A stretch of 64,000 bases of DNA from contig CAMGYJ010000011.1 in assembly GCA_946122785.1 (NCBI GenBank), positions 22,197,007-22,261,006 of the forward strand, written 5' to 3'. How positions within the stretch are numbered: the stretch's first letter is position 1; every line of letters starts with the position of its first letter. A program made the translations under genes and the position numbers. This document shows positions 10,731-20,811 of the stretch, one piece after another. The notes below the pieces were generated by a model, which saw nothing but the letters and a program-made list of their open reading frames with translations, made no database searches and was not told where the DNA came from. This DNA is from Linum tenue (lineage: Eukaryota > Streptophyta > Magnoliopsida > Malpighiales > Linaceae).

Positions 10731-11495
10731 AATGTCATGCCATCACCTTTCTTTTCATACTTACGATAGAAAAGTCACAAGTTTTAACTAACCTCTCTTG
10801 TTACTAATGTGAGCTTTGTGAATTTGCCACTATGTGGCGTATAAACATTAATTTGACTTTATGGCAAAGTCACAACTCAACCAAATTTGGTTTTAGTAAA
10901 TAAATAAAAATGACAATTTTTCCTTCACCTTCGGCATGGATAGAAGACAACCACTCTCCCATGCCGACATGTAAGTTAAATTTAAAGAGAAGGCCGCTCA
11001 AAGCTAGACTTTGGCTTCCTCTTTCCGCCATGTATTGTGGCTTTATTTTATCGTTTCCCATACTAACTTCAAGATCGCCAATTCGCGGGACTCTCTCTCC
11101 GCCTCGTTCTGGTGATTTTAACTCAAAAGGACTTATCTTATTCCTTGCCTTGCTTAGCTTGGAAGAGGACTCAAATTCTCCCTCTCCTATTAGTCGTGAC
11201 CTCCTCACAATACAAGGAAAGTTGTCCAGCTTTGGTCAATCCGGGATGTGACAAAGAAGCAGGAGAAGACATGAGTTGGAACTAAAAGCTCCTTGTCTTC
11301 TATTACTTGGCCACGAGGTTGAGTGAAAAACTTAGAATTTTTTCGCACATATTTTAACACGGAGCTGCTCATCTCACCTCGTCACAAGGCTAAGTAGCTC
11401 CCTTAGAAAAAATAATGTTCTTTTTTATCTTGCTAGAAAAAATCATGCCCGCCAGATCTTGGCTAATCAGGACAAGACAACATTGCATGGCATGG
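10731..11495. other. Unassigned AT-rich spacer
   Basis: Two open stretches on opposite strands (10870-11208 and 10910-11251) overlap each other and resemble no family I know. Neither has persuasive coding character. Confidence 0.35.
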
Positions 11496-11852
11496 TGATA
11501 GAAACAGGATTTCTATCGGCTTTGATTTTGGGGATTAGGGTTTATACGAACAGAATTAGGGATTAGGATAGAGAATTAGGGAAGGATGAACAGAATAAGA
11601 ATCAGCCGAAGCTTTAGACTAGGGAAGAAGAGAAATTAGGAGGTACGGAAAGCTTAGGGTTTAAGAAGATAATTCTTTTACTTATTTCTGCTTAATTGAA
11701 CAAATGACCAAACGTACATATTTATAGCTAAATGACCGGTAAACCTAATAGACTATCCTAATATGACTCGATGACTACTACCATATCTAAAAATATCATA
11801 ATTATAGTAATAATAATAATTATGATAAATCTCAAGAATTGGGTTTCTATCA
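11496..11852 (-). repeat. 3' LTR of element F
   Basis: Read on the minus strand it matches the A1 LTR blocks 'ataattatcat', 'gagtcatattaggatagtct' and 'gctataaatatg' (TATA box). Length 357 bp. Confidence 0.85.
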
Positions 11853-11865
11853 TCCCCTCCCCCTT

Positions 11866-12790
11866 GAGACCAACCTTGCCCTCCAGGTTGACCGACTCGA
11901 ACCATTTCTTCACATCTACCGCGCAATCCGCGCTTTGTCTCCTCCACTCCTTGTGATTTCTTTTCTTCCAATCATGCTCCATATCTCAGTTGGGCTTCTT
12001 GCTTCTCCTTCTCCACATGCTTGTTGCTCAAGCTCTTCTGAAAGCCCACCAATCAAACCCTTAAATCCATATCCTTTTTCATCTAAGCCCATCTTTGTGA
12101 AAACACAATCTCTATTGGGCTCAATCACCCCTTGCAAACACGGCCCAAGGTGTTCAAACATTGGCCCAAACTCTGACATAAGCCCTTTCCCAGAATGCAA
12201 CCCAGTTTTATGACTGAAGCCCACTGCATTTCCTATTGTCTCCAGGTTCTTTTGCGCCCATTGGGCCTGCAGGAGTTTCTCCCACATCGTCAGCTTGTAC
12301 CCGCGGCCCACCCCGTTTGGCTTCTCAAAACACTTAACCCAAATCTCTTTCGGCCCAGAAATTGGCCCGGTGTGGATGGAAGCCAATCCAACCGTGCAAC
12401 CCACCAAAAATGGATATTGGTTGGCCTACACTAGGAATTGCGACCCATGGTTTCCGAAAGGAGAGGCAGCGCCTCCGTCCTCCCCTTCCTTCGCAAACTC
12501 CTTCTTCGCCTCATTCACTACCGTCGATCGCGGCGATTCGTGCCGCCTCGCCCGCTTGATCGAGCGTCTCAGTCCGCTGTCATCTGAGGAAGGGCCTCCA
12601 CTGCTTCACCAAGATCTCCACTATGTGTGGTCGGCACCAAGATCTCCACTCCACCATTGCCTCCGGCCACCGCCTCCGATGCTTGGCCATGTTCAATGTT
12701 GGCTACCTGCTCCCCCACAAAACCAGCCGGAACATCACCTTCTTGATTCCTCCACCTCAGGGCCACCGAATCGACCACAAGTGTCCAACC
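11866..12790 (-). pseudogene. Internal coding relict of element F
   Basis: On the minus strand open frames run from about 12407 to 11916 and from about 11982 to 11758. The second carries MEHDWKKR and, further on, SVNLEGKVGLKGEGM, close to the matching part of element G. The upstream GC-rich part (about 12480-12790) resembles the GC-rich leader of A1. The frames are broken and no enzymatic domain is visible. Confidence 0.5.
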
Positions 12791-12805
12791 GGGTGTGCCA
12801 ATTAG

Positions 12806-13385
12806 TTTTCTGGCGAGAAAACTTGAGTTGCAAACGAATTGATTGCACCTTGACTTTTTCGGACAACAATTAAATTAACATGGTTCACAACTCTTCGGAC
12901 AAACTTCGAATGAAGGTGTTCGATGTTTACACGACTCACGGAAGAATTTTACTCTTATGGAGGTTCAGTGAGAGCTCTAGATCTATGACTAAGGCTAAAA
13001 GTATTAGATGAAAGTTAAAAAGATAAAAGTTGACCTTTGGGTTCCCTTCTTTCATGGACATGTCGGACTCGCGGCGAACACGGTCTATCAAACTTGCAAC
13101 AAGGGCCTCTACCATACTTAGTCTATTTCCACGCCACATGTCAGATTTAGTCGTTTGGACTTAAAAATCTAGTACCATGATGCTCATTTTAAATAACATT
13201 AATTGTTATTATTGATGTGGCCTTATAAAGACAGTTTTTTTTATTATCCAGGAACCTCAGCCCCACATGCCACTTTGTGACAGCAACTTCTACTAAACCT
13301 GGGGGTCACCTGCAATGCCTTATAAAGACAGTTAATGACTTGTAAATAATCAATGTGATAAAAAAAATATTTTTAGGTGTAAATT
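12806..13385. repeat. R1 dispersed repeat, copy C (shortened)
   Basis: Shares with copies A and B the blocks 'ttttctggcgagaaaacttg', 'gtgttcgatgtttacacgac' and 'ggttcagtgagagctc', then jumps to a few minisatellite units (13060-13160) and the distal block ending at about 13385. The paragraph present between these parts in A and B is deleted. Confidence 0.55.
13237..13316 (-). mobile_element. Short non-LTR (SINE-like) retroposon fragment
   Basis: An 80-bp insertion beginning with a T-rich run (a poly-A tail on the minus strand) lies between perfect 17-bp repeats gccttataaagacagtt (13220-13236, 13317-13333). R1 copy A has only one copy of the block at the matching place. Long duplications plus a terminal A-run are typical of target-primed retroposition. 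The source family is not recognised. Confidence 0.6.
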
Positions 13386-13431
13386 GTCATTTTGAAAACT
13401 TAGATATAGAACCATTATTAGTCATTAGCAG

Positions 13432-13771
13432 TTTTTATTTATTTTATAAAAAAATCACCTGACGGCAACTTGCATACAAATTATGGCACGCTGGATAATT
13501 CTTACCATGAACCTGCGATGAGAAAGTTTTAGCCATTTTTCTAAAATAAGAACGTACTACCATAAGAATAATAAATTAAAAAAAAAGAAAGAAAAGGAAA
13601 AGGCAGGCTCATGTGAGCCAAAAAATGAAATAGGGTAAGCAATTAAATGAGAAAAATATATTCCCATAGTTACTCATGAGTAGTCCCTTATCCCAAAACT
13701 TGCAGAATTCCTATATAAATGTTGAAATGGCGGTGAAGAAATTTCCTTGTTTTGAGAGTAGCCAAACGAGA
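13432..13771 (+). repeat. Extra upstream copy of the TBL promoter region
   Basis: From tttttat/ataaaaaaa through 'acctgacggcaacttgcata' to 'gagagtagccaaac' this segment repeats 16035-16350 with only scattered differences (for example ccatgaacc against ccataaacc, and an extra ttatcccaaaa). It includes the same TATA-like 'cctatataaatg'. The match stops abruptly at gtagccaaac, where Mutator-like sequence begins. Confidence 0.85.
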
Positions 13772-16034
13772 AAGGATGATGTGGCAAACGAGAAAGGTGA
13801 CTAGAACGTTAACTTAATGACGTGTTAATTTATTAAAATTAAAAATTAAAGAATGGATGATGTGGCAACTAAAAATAATAAAAATAACCTTTATATTTTC
13901 CATCCTGCACCCCTCCCCTTTTCTTTCTTCATCTTTTTCTTCTTCCTTGGCCCGTCCATGTTCTCCAAGCAAGCAACAAGCAAGCCACCCAATTCCAGTT
14001 TTGGTTTCGATTTTCATCTCGTTCTTCGGCGCCGCCATACCTTTGCGGGGGATTCTTCTCGATTGCGTCGCCATGGACAATTTGCATGACGCGATAGATC
14101 TTCTCCTGTTGGAATTAGAGGTTCTTGGTGCGACGATGGTGGGGAATTGCAGATCTACACCTACAATGTCAATATGCCGGTGGTGTGAGATTGGATGGAA
14201 GGTGGTGGTTGCCGGCGGTTTCTGGTTTCCACTTCTAGTCTCTCCTTTTCTCTCTACTCTGTTTCTTCACTTCCTTGATTTGTCATTGGAAAGATCTACG
14301 CCAAAGTCACGAATTTGACCTCGTCATTTCCCAACAGCGGCGCCTCGATCAAAAAACCCTAGAATTTCTGCAGCGCTGGCTAGATTATCCATGGAAGAAT
14401 CGAAAATGGATAATACGCCCCTGGGGGTGTATGTTTATCAAAGTCACGCAGCAAACAACTCAATCGAAGAATCGATTGAGCTCGAATCAAGAACAACGCG
14501 TTCTTAATACGAACTTGGATAAAACGGAACCAAAAGGACAAATCCACACCTGGGGATAGCTCGATTGGTATAAAAGGGTAGTTGCTCGACCACGATTGAA
14601 GTGACTATTCAATCGATACACAAGCTCAGCAAGGTTGGAATCCTCCAAACCCAAAACAAGTCGCAACTTGCACAAACCAAACGGTTTCGATTTCTATTCA
14701 CCAAAGTCTGAATTTTACAACGTAATTAGAAAGCTTAAATAGGCCTATCTAGGGTTACACACGTCCCATAAACTCCTAATTACAGTCTAATACAAAAAGG
14801 AATAAAAAACTACCAAAACAATGAAATCCTAACTAAACAAGAAAAGGAAAAATCTGCCTTTAGCTCCTCCAAGTAACCAAACAGCTTTGATGCCACCTTT
14901 GAGCCTCTCGATCAAAGCCTTCCAAGTTGATTCGAACTCAACCAATTCCTTTCCTCTGTAGAAGAAAACTCCTTATTTCATCTCCAACTTGAATCAGCCT
15001 GAGATCATACTCCAAACTTCAGATATAGGCCTTCAAAGTTGGTATCTCAACACAGTTTTCTGCCTTAGACATTTTCTGGCAGTTTTCCAGTTTTGAGGTA
15101 GCAACTTTGAGACTTTGGAAATCAACCTTAATGACTTCTTCTTGAGCAACCAAGCATACCAAGGTGTAGATAATCACTCCATGTTCAATACAAGCCATTA
15201 AACTTGAATTTCCATTGAGCCAATTGAGAGAAACTTGCCTCCAAAATTGGCTACTTGAACACGGAAAATGACACTGACAGAAATGAATGTTCTTCAGGCA
15301 GCTTGAGCTTGCTTCTTCGTCAAGTAATTCCAACTTGTGGAGTGGCCTATTTGGGATCATATCAATGGAGAATGTTGAGTATTGATATCCTTTTTAATTT
15401 TGAAGGGATTTATTTCGGTTTTGGAGACCTAATTATGTTTGTGAACTTGTGATGATGATGATGATACCTCAAGAAACGCCGACTTAGCAGCGGAATGAGG
15501 AGAGGGCGACTAGAGGTGTAAATGGGAGCTACGAGGCGGAGGCGGGGATGCCACGACTGTGGTGACGCCGGGTGAGCTCGAAGAATCAGTCAAGGAAGCA
15601 ATGAACCAGACGGCAGAGGACGTAGTCGGCGGCGAATTGGGGATTTTTGGCGTTTGGAAGGACTGGAGAATTTCTTAGGGTGGGTTTCAGCTCGAAATAA
15701 CTTCCCAACTGAAGGCAATCGGCAGAGAGCGAAAAAAGCTAGTTTGCTTCTCTTGATCTTTTCCGGATCGTAAACGGCGAATCAGGGACGGGGTTAACTA
15801 ATTTTTAAAAAATTATTTAAATTGACATGTCACTAAGTTAATAGTCTAGTCAGCTTTTTGGTTTGCCACGTCATCAAAAAACAGATGGAGTTAACGGAAT
15901 CTGACAGAGACTAACGGCCGGTGACTAATGGTGTAACGATTCGTAAAGTTAGTGGCGAATAAGAAAGAAAAGTAATTCGGGTGGCAAACGTGAAAATTTT
16001 ATATAATTTAAGTGACCAAACGTGTAATTTAGCC
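13772..16034. mobile_element. Mutator-like element 3, 5' end truncated
   Basis: The right end is intact, ending aatttagcc at 16034. The minus strand from there (ggctaaattacacg..) runs inwards through 'gatgacgtggcaaacc' and 'gctgactag..ttaactta.tgac', which matches the left side 'gatgatgtggcaaacg' and 'ggtgactag..ttaacttaatgac' at about 13778-13840. The outer part of the left inverted repeat, about 150 bp, is missing. The interior (about 13890-15800) holds short GC-richer open stretches and an AT-rich block that I cannot assign. There is no transposase. Confidence 0.65.
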
Positions 16035-16442
16035 TTTTTATATAAAAAAACCTGACGGCAACTTGCATACAAATTATGGCACGCTGGATAATTCTTACCA
16101 TAAACCTGCGATGAGAAAGTTTTAGCCATTTTTCCAAAATAAGAACGTACTACCATAAGAATAATAAATTAAAAAAAGAAAGAAAAGGAAAAGGCAGGCT
16201 CATGTGAGCCAAAAATTTGAAATAGGGGCAAGCAATTAAATGAGAAAAATATATTCCCATAGTTACTCACGAGTACTCCCCTGCAGAATTCCTATATAAA
16301 TGTTGATATGATGGTGAAGAAATTTCATTGTTGTGAGAGTAGCCAAACTGATTCTTGAATTCCCTTTCTTCCTCTCTCTGTGTGTGCCAGACAACTTTCC
16401 TATATATATAGGTAGGTAGCGACACGCTAGCCCCCAGGCAAC
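16035..16442 (+). promoter_or_regulatory. Promoter and 5' leader of the TBL-like gene
   Basis: Upstream of the start codon lie cctatataaatg (about 16290) and cctatatatatagg (about 16399-16412). Either could be the TATA box. The second is about 30-40 bp before the ATG, so if used it leaves almost no leader, and the first is the likelier core element. Positions 16035-16350 are the downstream copy of the duplication at 13432-13771. Confidence 0.5.
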
Positions 16443-19400
16443 ATGATCCGTTTGGCTCTGGTGTTGGCTGCATTAATGGCCGCCGGTAGAGGTGCGGCAG
16501 CAGCCGCCAATTCTATCACGCAGCAGCGGTGCGATCTGTACCAAGGAAGCTGGGTTCCGGACAGCGCCGACTGCCCTCTCTACGATTCCTCGGCATGCCC
16601 TTTCATCCGCAAAGAGTTCGACTGTCTCAAGTATGGGCGGCCGGACCATCAGTACCTCCAATACCGATGGCAGCCATCTGACGCCGCCTGTTCTCTGCCC
16701 AGGTTAGGTATCACCAAAACTAAATTCTTCATCATTACACTACTCTTCTTGCCCTGCTTTAATTTTGCAAAAGAAGAATGCGATTCTGCTTCTTCTGATG
16801 ATGAATGAGAAATTTGTTTTTTTTTTTCTTTTCTTCTTTTTGTAAAGAAAGCGACATGCTGATGATGAATGATTGACGAGATCATTGTTTGAGAAACAGA
16901 CACACATTCGATGGGTAAATTAATAACGTGCAAGTCTAACTAAACCCCTTTTGCTTATATCCATACACATGCAATTGGGTGGCTTCAACTTGTCCATCTG
17001 ATTCTGTCAAAAATGAAAAAAAGAAAAAAAAACAAAACTTGTCCATCCATCTGATAAAGGACCCCAAAGCAGATCTGATCGAGCAGCTTCTACAAACCCA
17101 TGTACCATTAGATTTTCTTAAGAAAAAATAAATTAATATCGTGGTGCAAATCAAATCATTCTTCGTTGGGTAGGGCAGATGGATCTGCGTCTCGAAGTAT
17201 ATGGGTGGGATATTAATTGACTTCTTAACCTCTGATTAATTGTTATGAAGCCTGTCCGACAATGACTAATCAATTGGTATAGGGGAATGTATTTGTATAA
17301 TCATGATGGCCGTTTCTGTTGCCGGCGCTTGCACATGTCCACGATGTTCGTCGGTGAATAATACTTATATATGCTTTTATTTTGTATGTTTTTCTTTTCT
17401 CGTGTCAATGAATGAATGAATATTTAATTTACATGTGGTTTGTTGCAGATTTAATGGGTTGGAATTCTTGATGAAGATGAAGGGGAAGAAGATTATGTTC
17501 GTGGGAGACTCGTTGAGTATGAATCAGTACGACTCACTGTTATGCATGCTTCATGCAGCTGCTCCCAATTCCAACATTACCCGTGATTCTCAACCTCTTC
17601 CGACCGTCACCTTCCAGGTTATACAATAATGAATTCCCCTCCTTTTTCTCATATCATCAAGACATCAACTACTTCTTCATGTCATATATTCCAATAATTT
17701 GTATATCTTATTTTAGGTTAGTTTTTATTTGGTTTATGGGATTTCAAATTCCATATATCAAATCATTTGTTTGAATGCTAATTAAATGTAGTATCTTGAT
17801 TCACCCAAATGCATATTTAGTTTATTACTAGTCATTTTCAATTACACCTCAATAGACTGTCATTTTAATTCCTCACAATATCAAATATAATTTGTTGTAA
17901 ATTAAAAGTTCAGGTACCACACAAAAAAATAGGTATTAAATTGTAATTCTACCAACAAAATCTTCCCCCGCCTATTTGGAAAAAACCATTCAATTTCAGT
18001 TACTACATTCTAATAAATACAAGATTTAGATACTAAACAACTTTTTTTTTTAAAAGTATGTTTGGCTAGTGATGTCCAAATTGAAAAAAGACCCATAAAA
18101 TCTCAAATAGATAAAGTTGCAAGAATTTTTTTTGAAATATTTGATTTGAATTATATGTATTTTAAGTGTAAGATTTTCAATATTTTATTTTTCTATATCA
18201 TTTTGTTATCTCTCTTTCTTCATTGACTAACTATATATCTTTGGTTTGGGCGAAGTTGATCACACAGTACAACTAGCCCGTCCAAAAGATTGGGAGGACC
18301 ATGTCCAGCTAGACTTGTTTATTAGCCCCAACTTTGTGGAATCTTACGTCTCAGCAGCAGCATAGCCCAACTCTAAAGTTCTTTTTTTTTCTTTCGTGGG
18401 TACCCAACTCTAAAGTTCTAAAGTTGAGCCCATTATAACGTGATTTTTTTTATTTATAAACCCACATTAATTAAACTGTTTTCTAAACCATATATACCTT
18501 TTAAAAACCAAGATTAGGCAAATTAGTAGATGAATTTCTACAATAGGCAGAAAAATAGCCAGATTTTTTTAGGACAAAAAAAAAGCCTACGAATATGAAT
18601 TTGACCATTAGATTTAAATCAGCGCAAGTACGTAATCTCGCATTTGCCTTATTGGTCCGGATTGATAGTCTATGTGCCCATCAATGATTTTCTTGTTTCA
18701 CAAGAATGTAACTATTTTGAAAATTCGAATCATTATCCTCTCAGGAATAAAATTACGGTTCATTAAGAGATATTTTATTTGCTTATCCATTTCGTAAGTT
18801 AATTAGGTAATTGTCTAACTTGGGTTTTTGGATTAATCAGGATTATGGAGTGTCGATAATATTGTTCACAAGCCATTATTTGGTAGATATCCAGCAGGAC
18901 AAGATAGGTCCTGTGTTAAATCTGAATTCAATGAGCAGCGGCAATCTGTGGAAGCAAATGGATGTGCTGATTTTCAACACCTGGCTTTGGTGGTACAGGA
19001 CAGGTCCTAAGCAAGGGTACTATATATACCTTGGGTCCATATATCACCAAATGCCTAATGACAATAAAATATTTATAAAAAAAAAATGATTATTACAATG
19101 TTATCAATAATGCACTAATTATGATGCTGATGATGCAACAATTTTAGATGGGAATACATTCAAGATGGCAAGACCATATCCAAGGATATGAACAGAATGA
19201 CTGCGTTTACAAGAGCCTTGCAGACGTGGGCAAAATGGGTAGACTCAAGCGTGGATACAAGTAAAACAGCGCTCTTCTTCCAAGGCGTTTCTCCAGCCCA
19301 TTACGAGTAAGTGGCGCCCTTGAATTTGGTTTGGTCCGGTCGCTAGCTAGCTAATTAAGTTAGGATTCCGATATGGGCTTTGTGTTTTAATTATGTCCGT

Positions 19401-19716
19401 AATTATTTATTTGTGCAGTGGGGCCGGTTGGGGGGAGGCAGGGGTGAGAGATTGTTCGCGCGAGACGACACCAATCGCAGGAGCCACCCGAGGCGTGGTT
19501 CCATTGGCGCTACAAGTGCAAGAGGACATCCTGAGAAGCATAAGGAAGCCGGTCCATTTCCTGAATATAACCGCAATGTCGTACATGAGAAAAGATGGGC
19601 ATCCAGCATCCCACAACGGCCTTGGTGGCATGGATTGTACGCACTGGTGCGTTGCTGGCGTCCCTGATACTTGGAACCAAATCCTATCAACAACACTACT
19701 CACTCAGTCGGGATAA
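16443..19716 (+). CDS. Trichome birefringence-like (TBL/PMR5 family) polysaccharide O-acetyltransferase-like protein
   Basis: Five exons give a 353-residue product: 16443-16702, 17449-17617, 18841-19016, 19148-19306 and 19419-19716. All four introns are GT-AG and phases join correctly. Residues 1-22 form a hydrophobic, Ala-rich signal peptide or anchor. A PMR5N-like domain follows (about 30-86, with [19 protein letters not shown] and YRWQP). The catalytic GDS motif is MFVGDSLS at residues 103-110, and the second signature, DCTHWC with D327 and H330, is near the C-terminus followed by GVPDTWN. TBL proteins act in the Golgi and acetylate cell-wall polysaccharides such as xylan, mannan or pectin. 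The substrate cannot be told from sequence. Length fits the short TBL37-45/PMR5-type group. There is no sign of inactivation. The start is the first ATG and the only one giving a signal peptide. Confidence 0.9.
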
Positions 19717-19817
19717 TTACCGAAACAAACAATCCAATGCCAGAATATTCTTATGTCCATTTGCATGGTTATTACATCGCTTGCTAATTATTAGATTGTT
19801 CTCTTTTTTTTCAAACA

Positions 19818-19823
19818 AATAAA
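19818..19823 (+). terminator. Putative polyadenylation signal of the TBL-like gene
   Basis: aataaa lies about 100 bp after the stop codon in a T-rich 3' region. It is the nearest canonical signal, but plant signals are loose. Confidence 0.4.
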
Positions 19824-19839
19824 AAAGAAAAAGATGATG

Positions 19840-20282
19840 AAGAGCTTAATAGCATAAAAAGGAATATTTGTAGTTATGAATTGACGCGGTTGGAAGCTCT
19901 AGGGTTCGCTAGCGTCGAACCCAAACGAAGACAACAAGCTAGCAAGCCGCAATAATCTTGTCACGATAACACCAGAAATCCACCGGTAAAAGGAATGCCC
20001 TTAGGTTTAATTGAAAGTATTGATAATGTTTCCAACGTCAGAACACAAGCTTAAATAGACATACAATTCTAACCCAATTCCTTGCGGAAAAAGAAAAGGA
20101 ATAAAACCTAAATAAACAAGGTAAAACAAAATAAACAAGGAAAAGGCCATGCAGACTAGTCTCGTGCAAATTCGTTCTCCACCTGGATTGCCGCCTCAAT
20201 CTTGTATGCTAGCTGTCCTGCATCATGAATTGAGAAGACCATTCTGATTTTTCGAAGGAGCATGCTCTTTGCTTGAAGCAAC
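19840..20282. other. Unassigned spacer between the TBL-like gene and copia B
   Basis: AT-rich sequence with an A-rich tract (20080-20150). A short minus-strand stretch near 20150-20280 could be protein-coding debris, but I cannot assign a family. Copia B inserted at gcaac, 20278-20282. Confidence 0.35.
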
Positions 20283-20334
20283 TGATAAGAAAACATAAAT
20301 AACAAACTAAGAGCACCGGATTTTACGTTGTTTC

Positions 20335-20809
20335 TGTTAGAAATCGAACAGGAAAAATTAGATTACCGATATGGCTAAGTCGCGGACTAGGTCAATCTCT
20401 TTAAGACGTTCGCGACACTACCTCGTTATTCGCACAGCAGACTATCAGCCGGTCGCCTCCAGGATAAAACAACCACTCTTTTGATTTGCTCAGCGATTTT
20501 GCGCGAAAAAACAAAGCTCTTTGAATCTCACTCTTTCGTGTTTCTGCTCTCTGAGGTGTGTTTAGAGGGTCTAGGGGTCTGCTACTTATAGGAGCAGAAA
20601 ACCCAGAATATTCCCTCTTTCTTTGGGAATAAGTCACATTTTAATTAGGAAGATAATTACTCCCATAATTAAAATTTAATTTATTCAGTTAATTAATCCT
20701 AATAATCTCCATAATATTCTTTTTATTAATTATCCTTCTTATTTTCGTATCTAGGAAGAATACTGGATAATTAATTCAATATAGCTTTCAAAGCTATTCA
20801 TTCCCAACA
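20335..20809 (-). repeat. 3' LTR of copia C
   Basis: Matches 26247-26721 over its full 475 bp with scattered substitutions. It ends ttcccaaca before the purine tract. Confidence 0.92.
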
Positions 20810-20811
20810 AT

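Larger units (their letters stand above)
11496..12805 (-). mobile_element. Element F: non-autonomous LTR retrotransposon, 5' end lost
   Basis: A minus-strand relative of A1 and G. The 3' LTR is 11496-11852, with inverted ends tgatagaaac and gtttctatca. It abuts a purine tract (tcccctccccctt on the plus strand, 11853-11865), and the internal region follows to about 12805. No 5' LTR or primer site is found. The sequence passes directly into R1 copy C, so the 5' end was lost or replaced. Confidence 0.75.

Noticed and set aside
19393..19703. Frames on both strands overlapping the last exon of the TBL-like gene
   Set aside because: Only the frame continuing exon 4 through a GT-AG intron carries the DCTHWC signature. 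The others are shadows.
20150..20280. Possible minus-strand gag-like peptide between the TBL gene and copia B
   Set aside because: Too short and without any diagnostic motif. Left as unassigned spacer.
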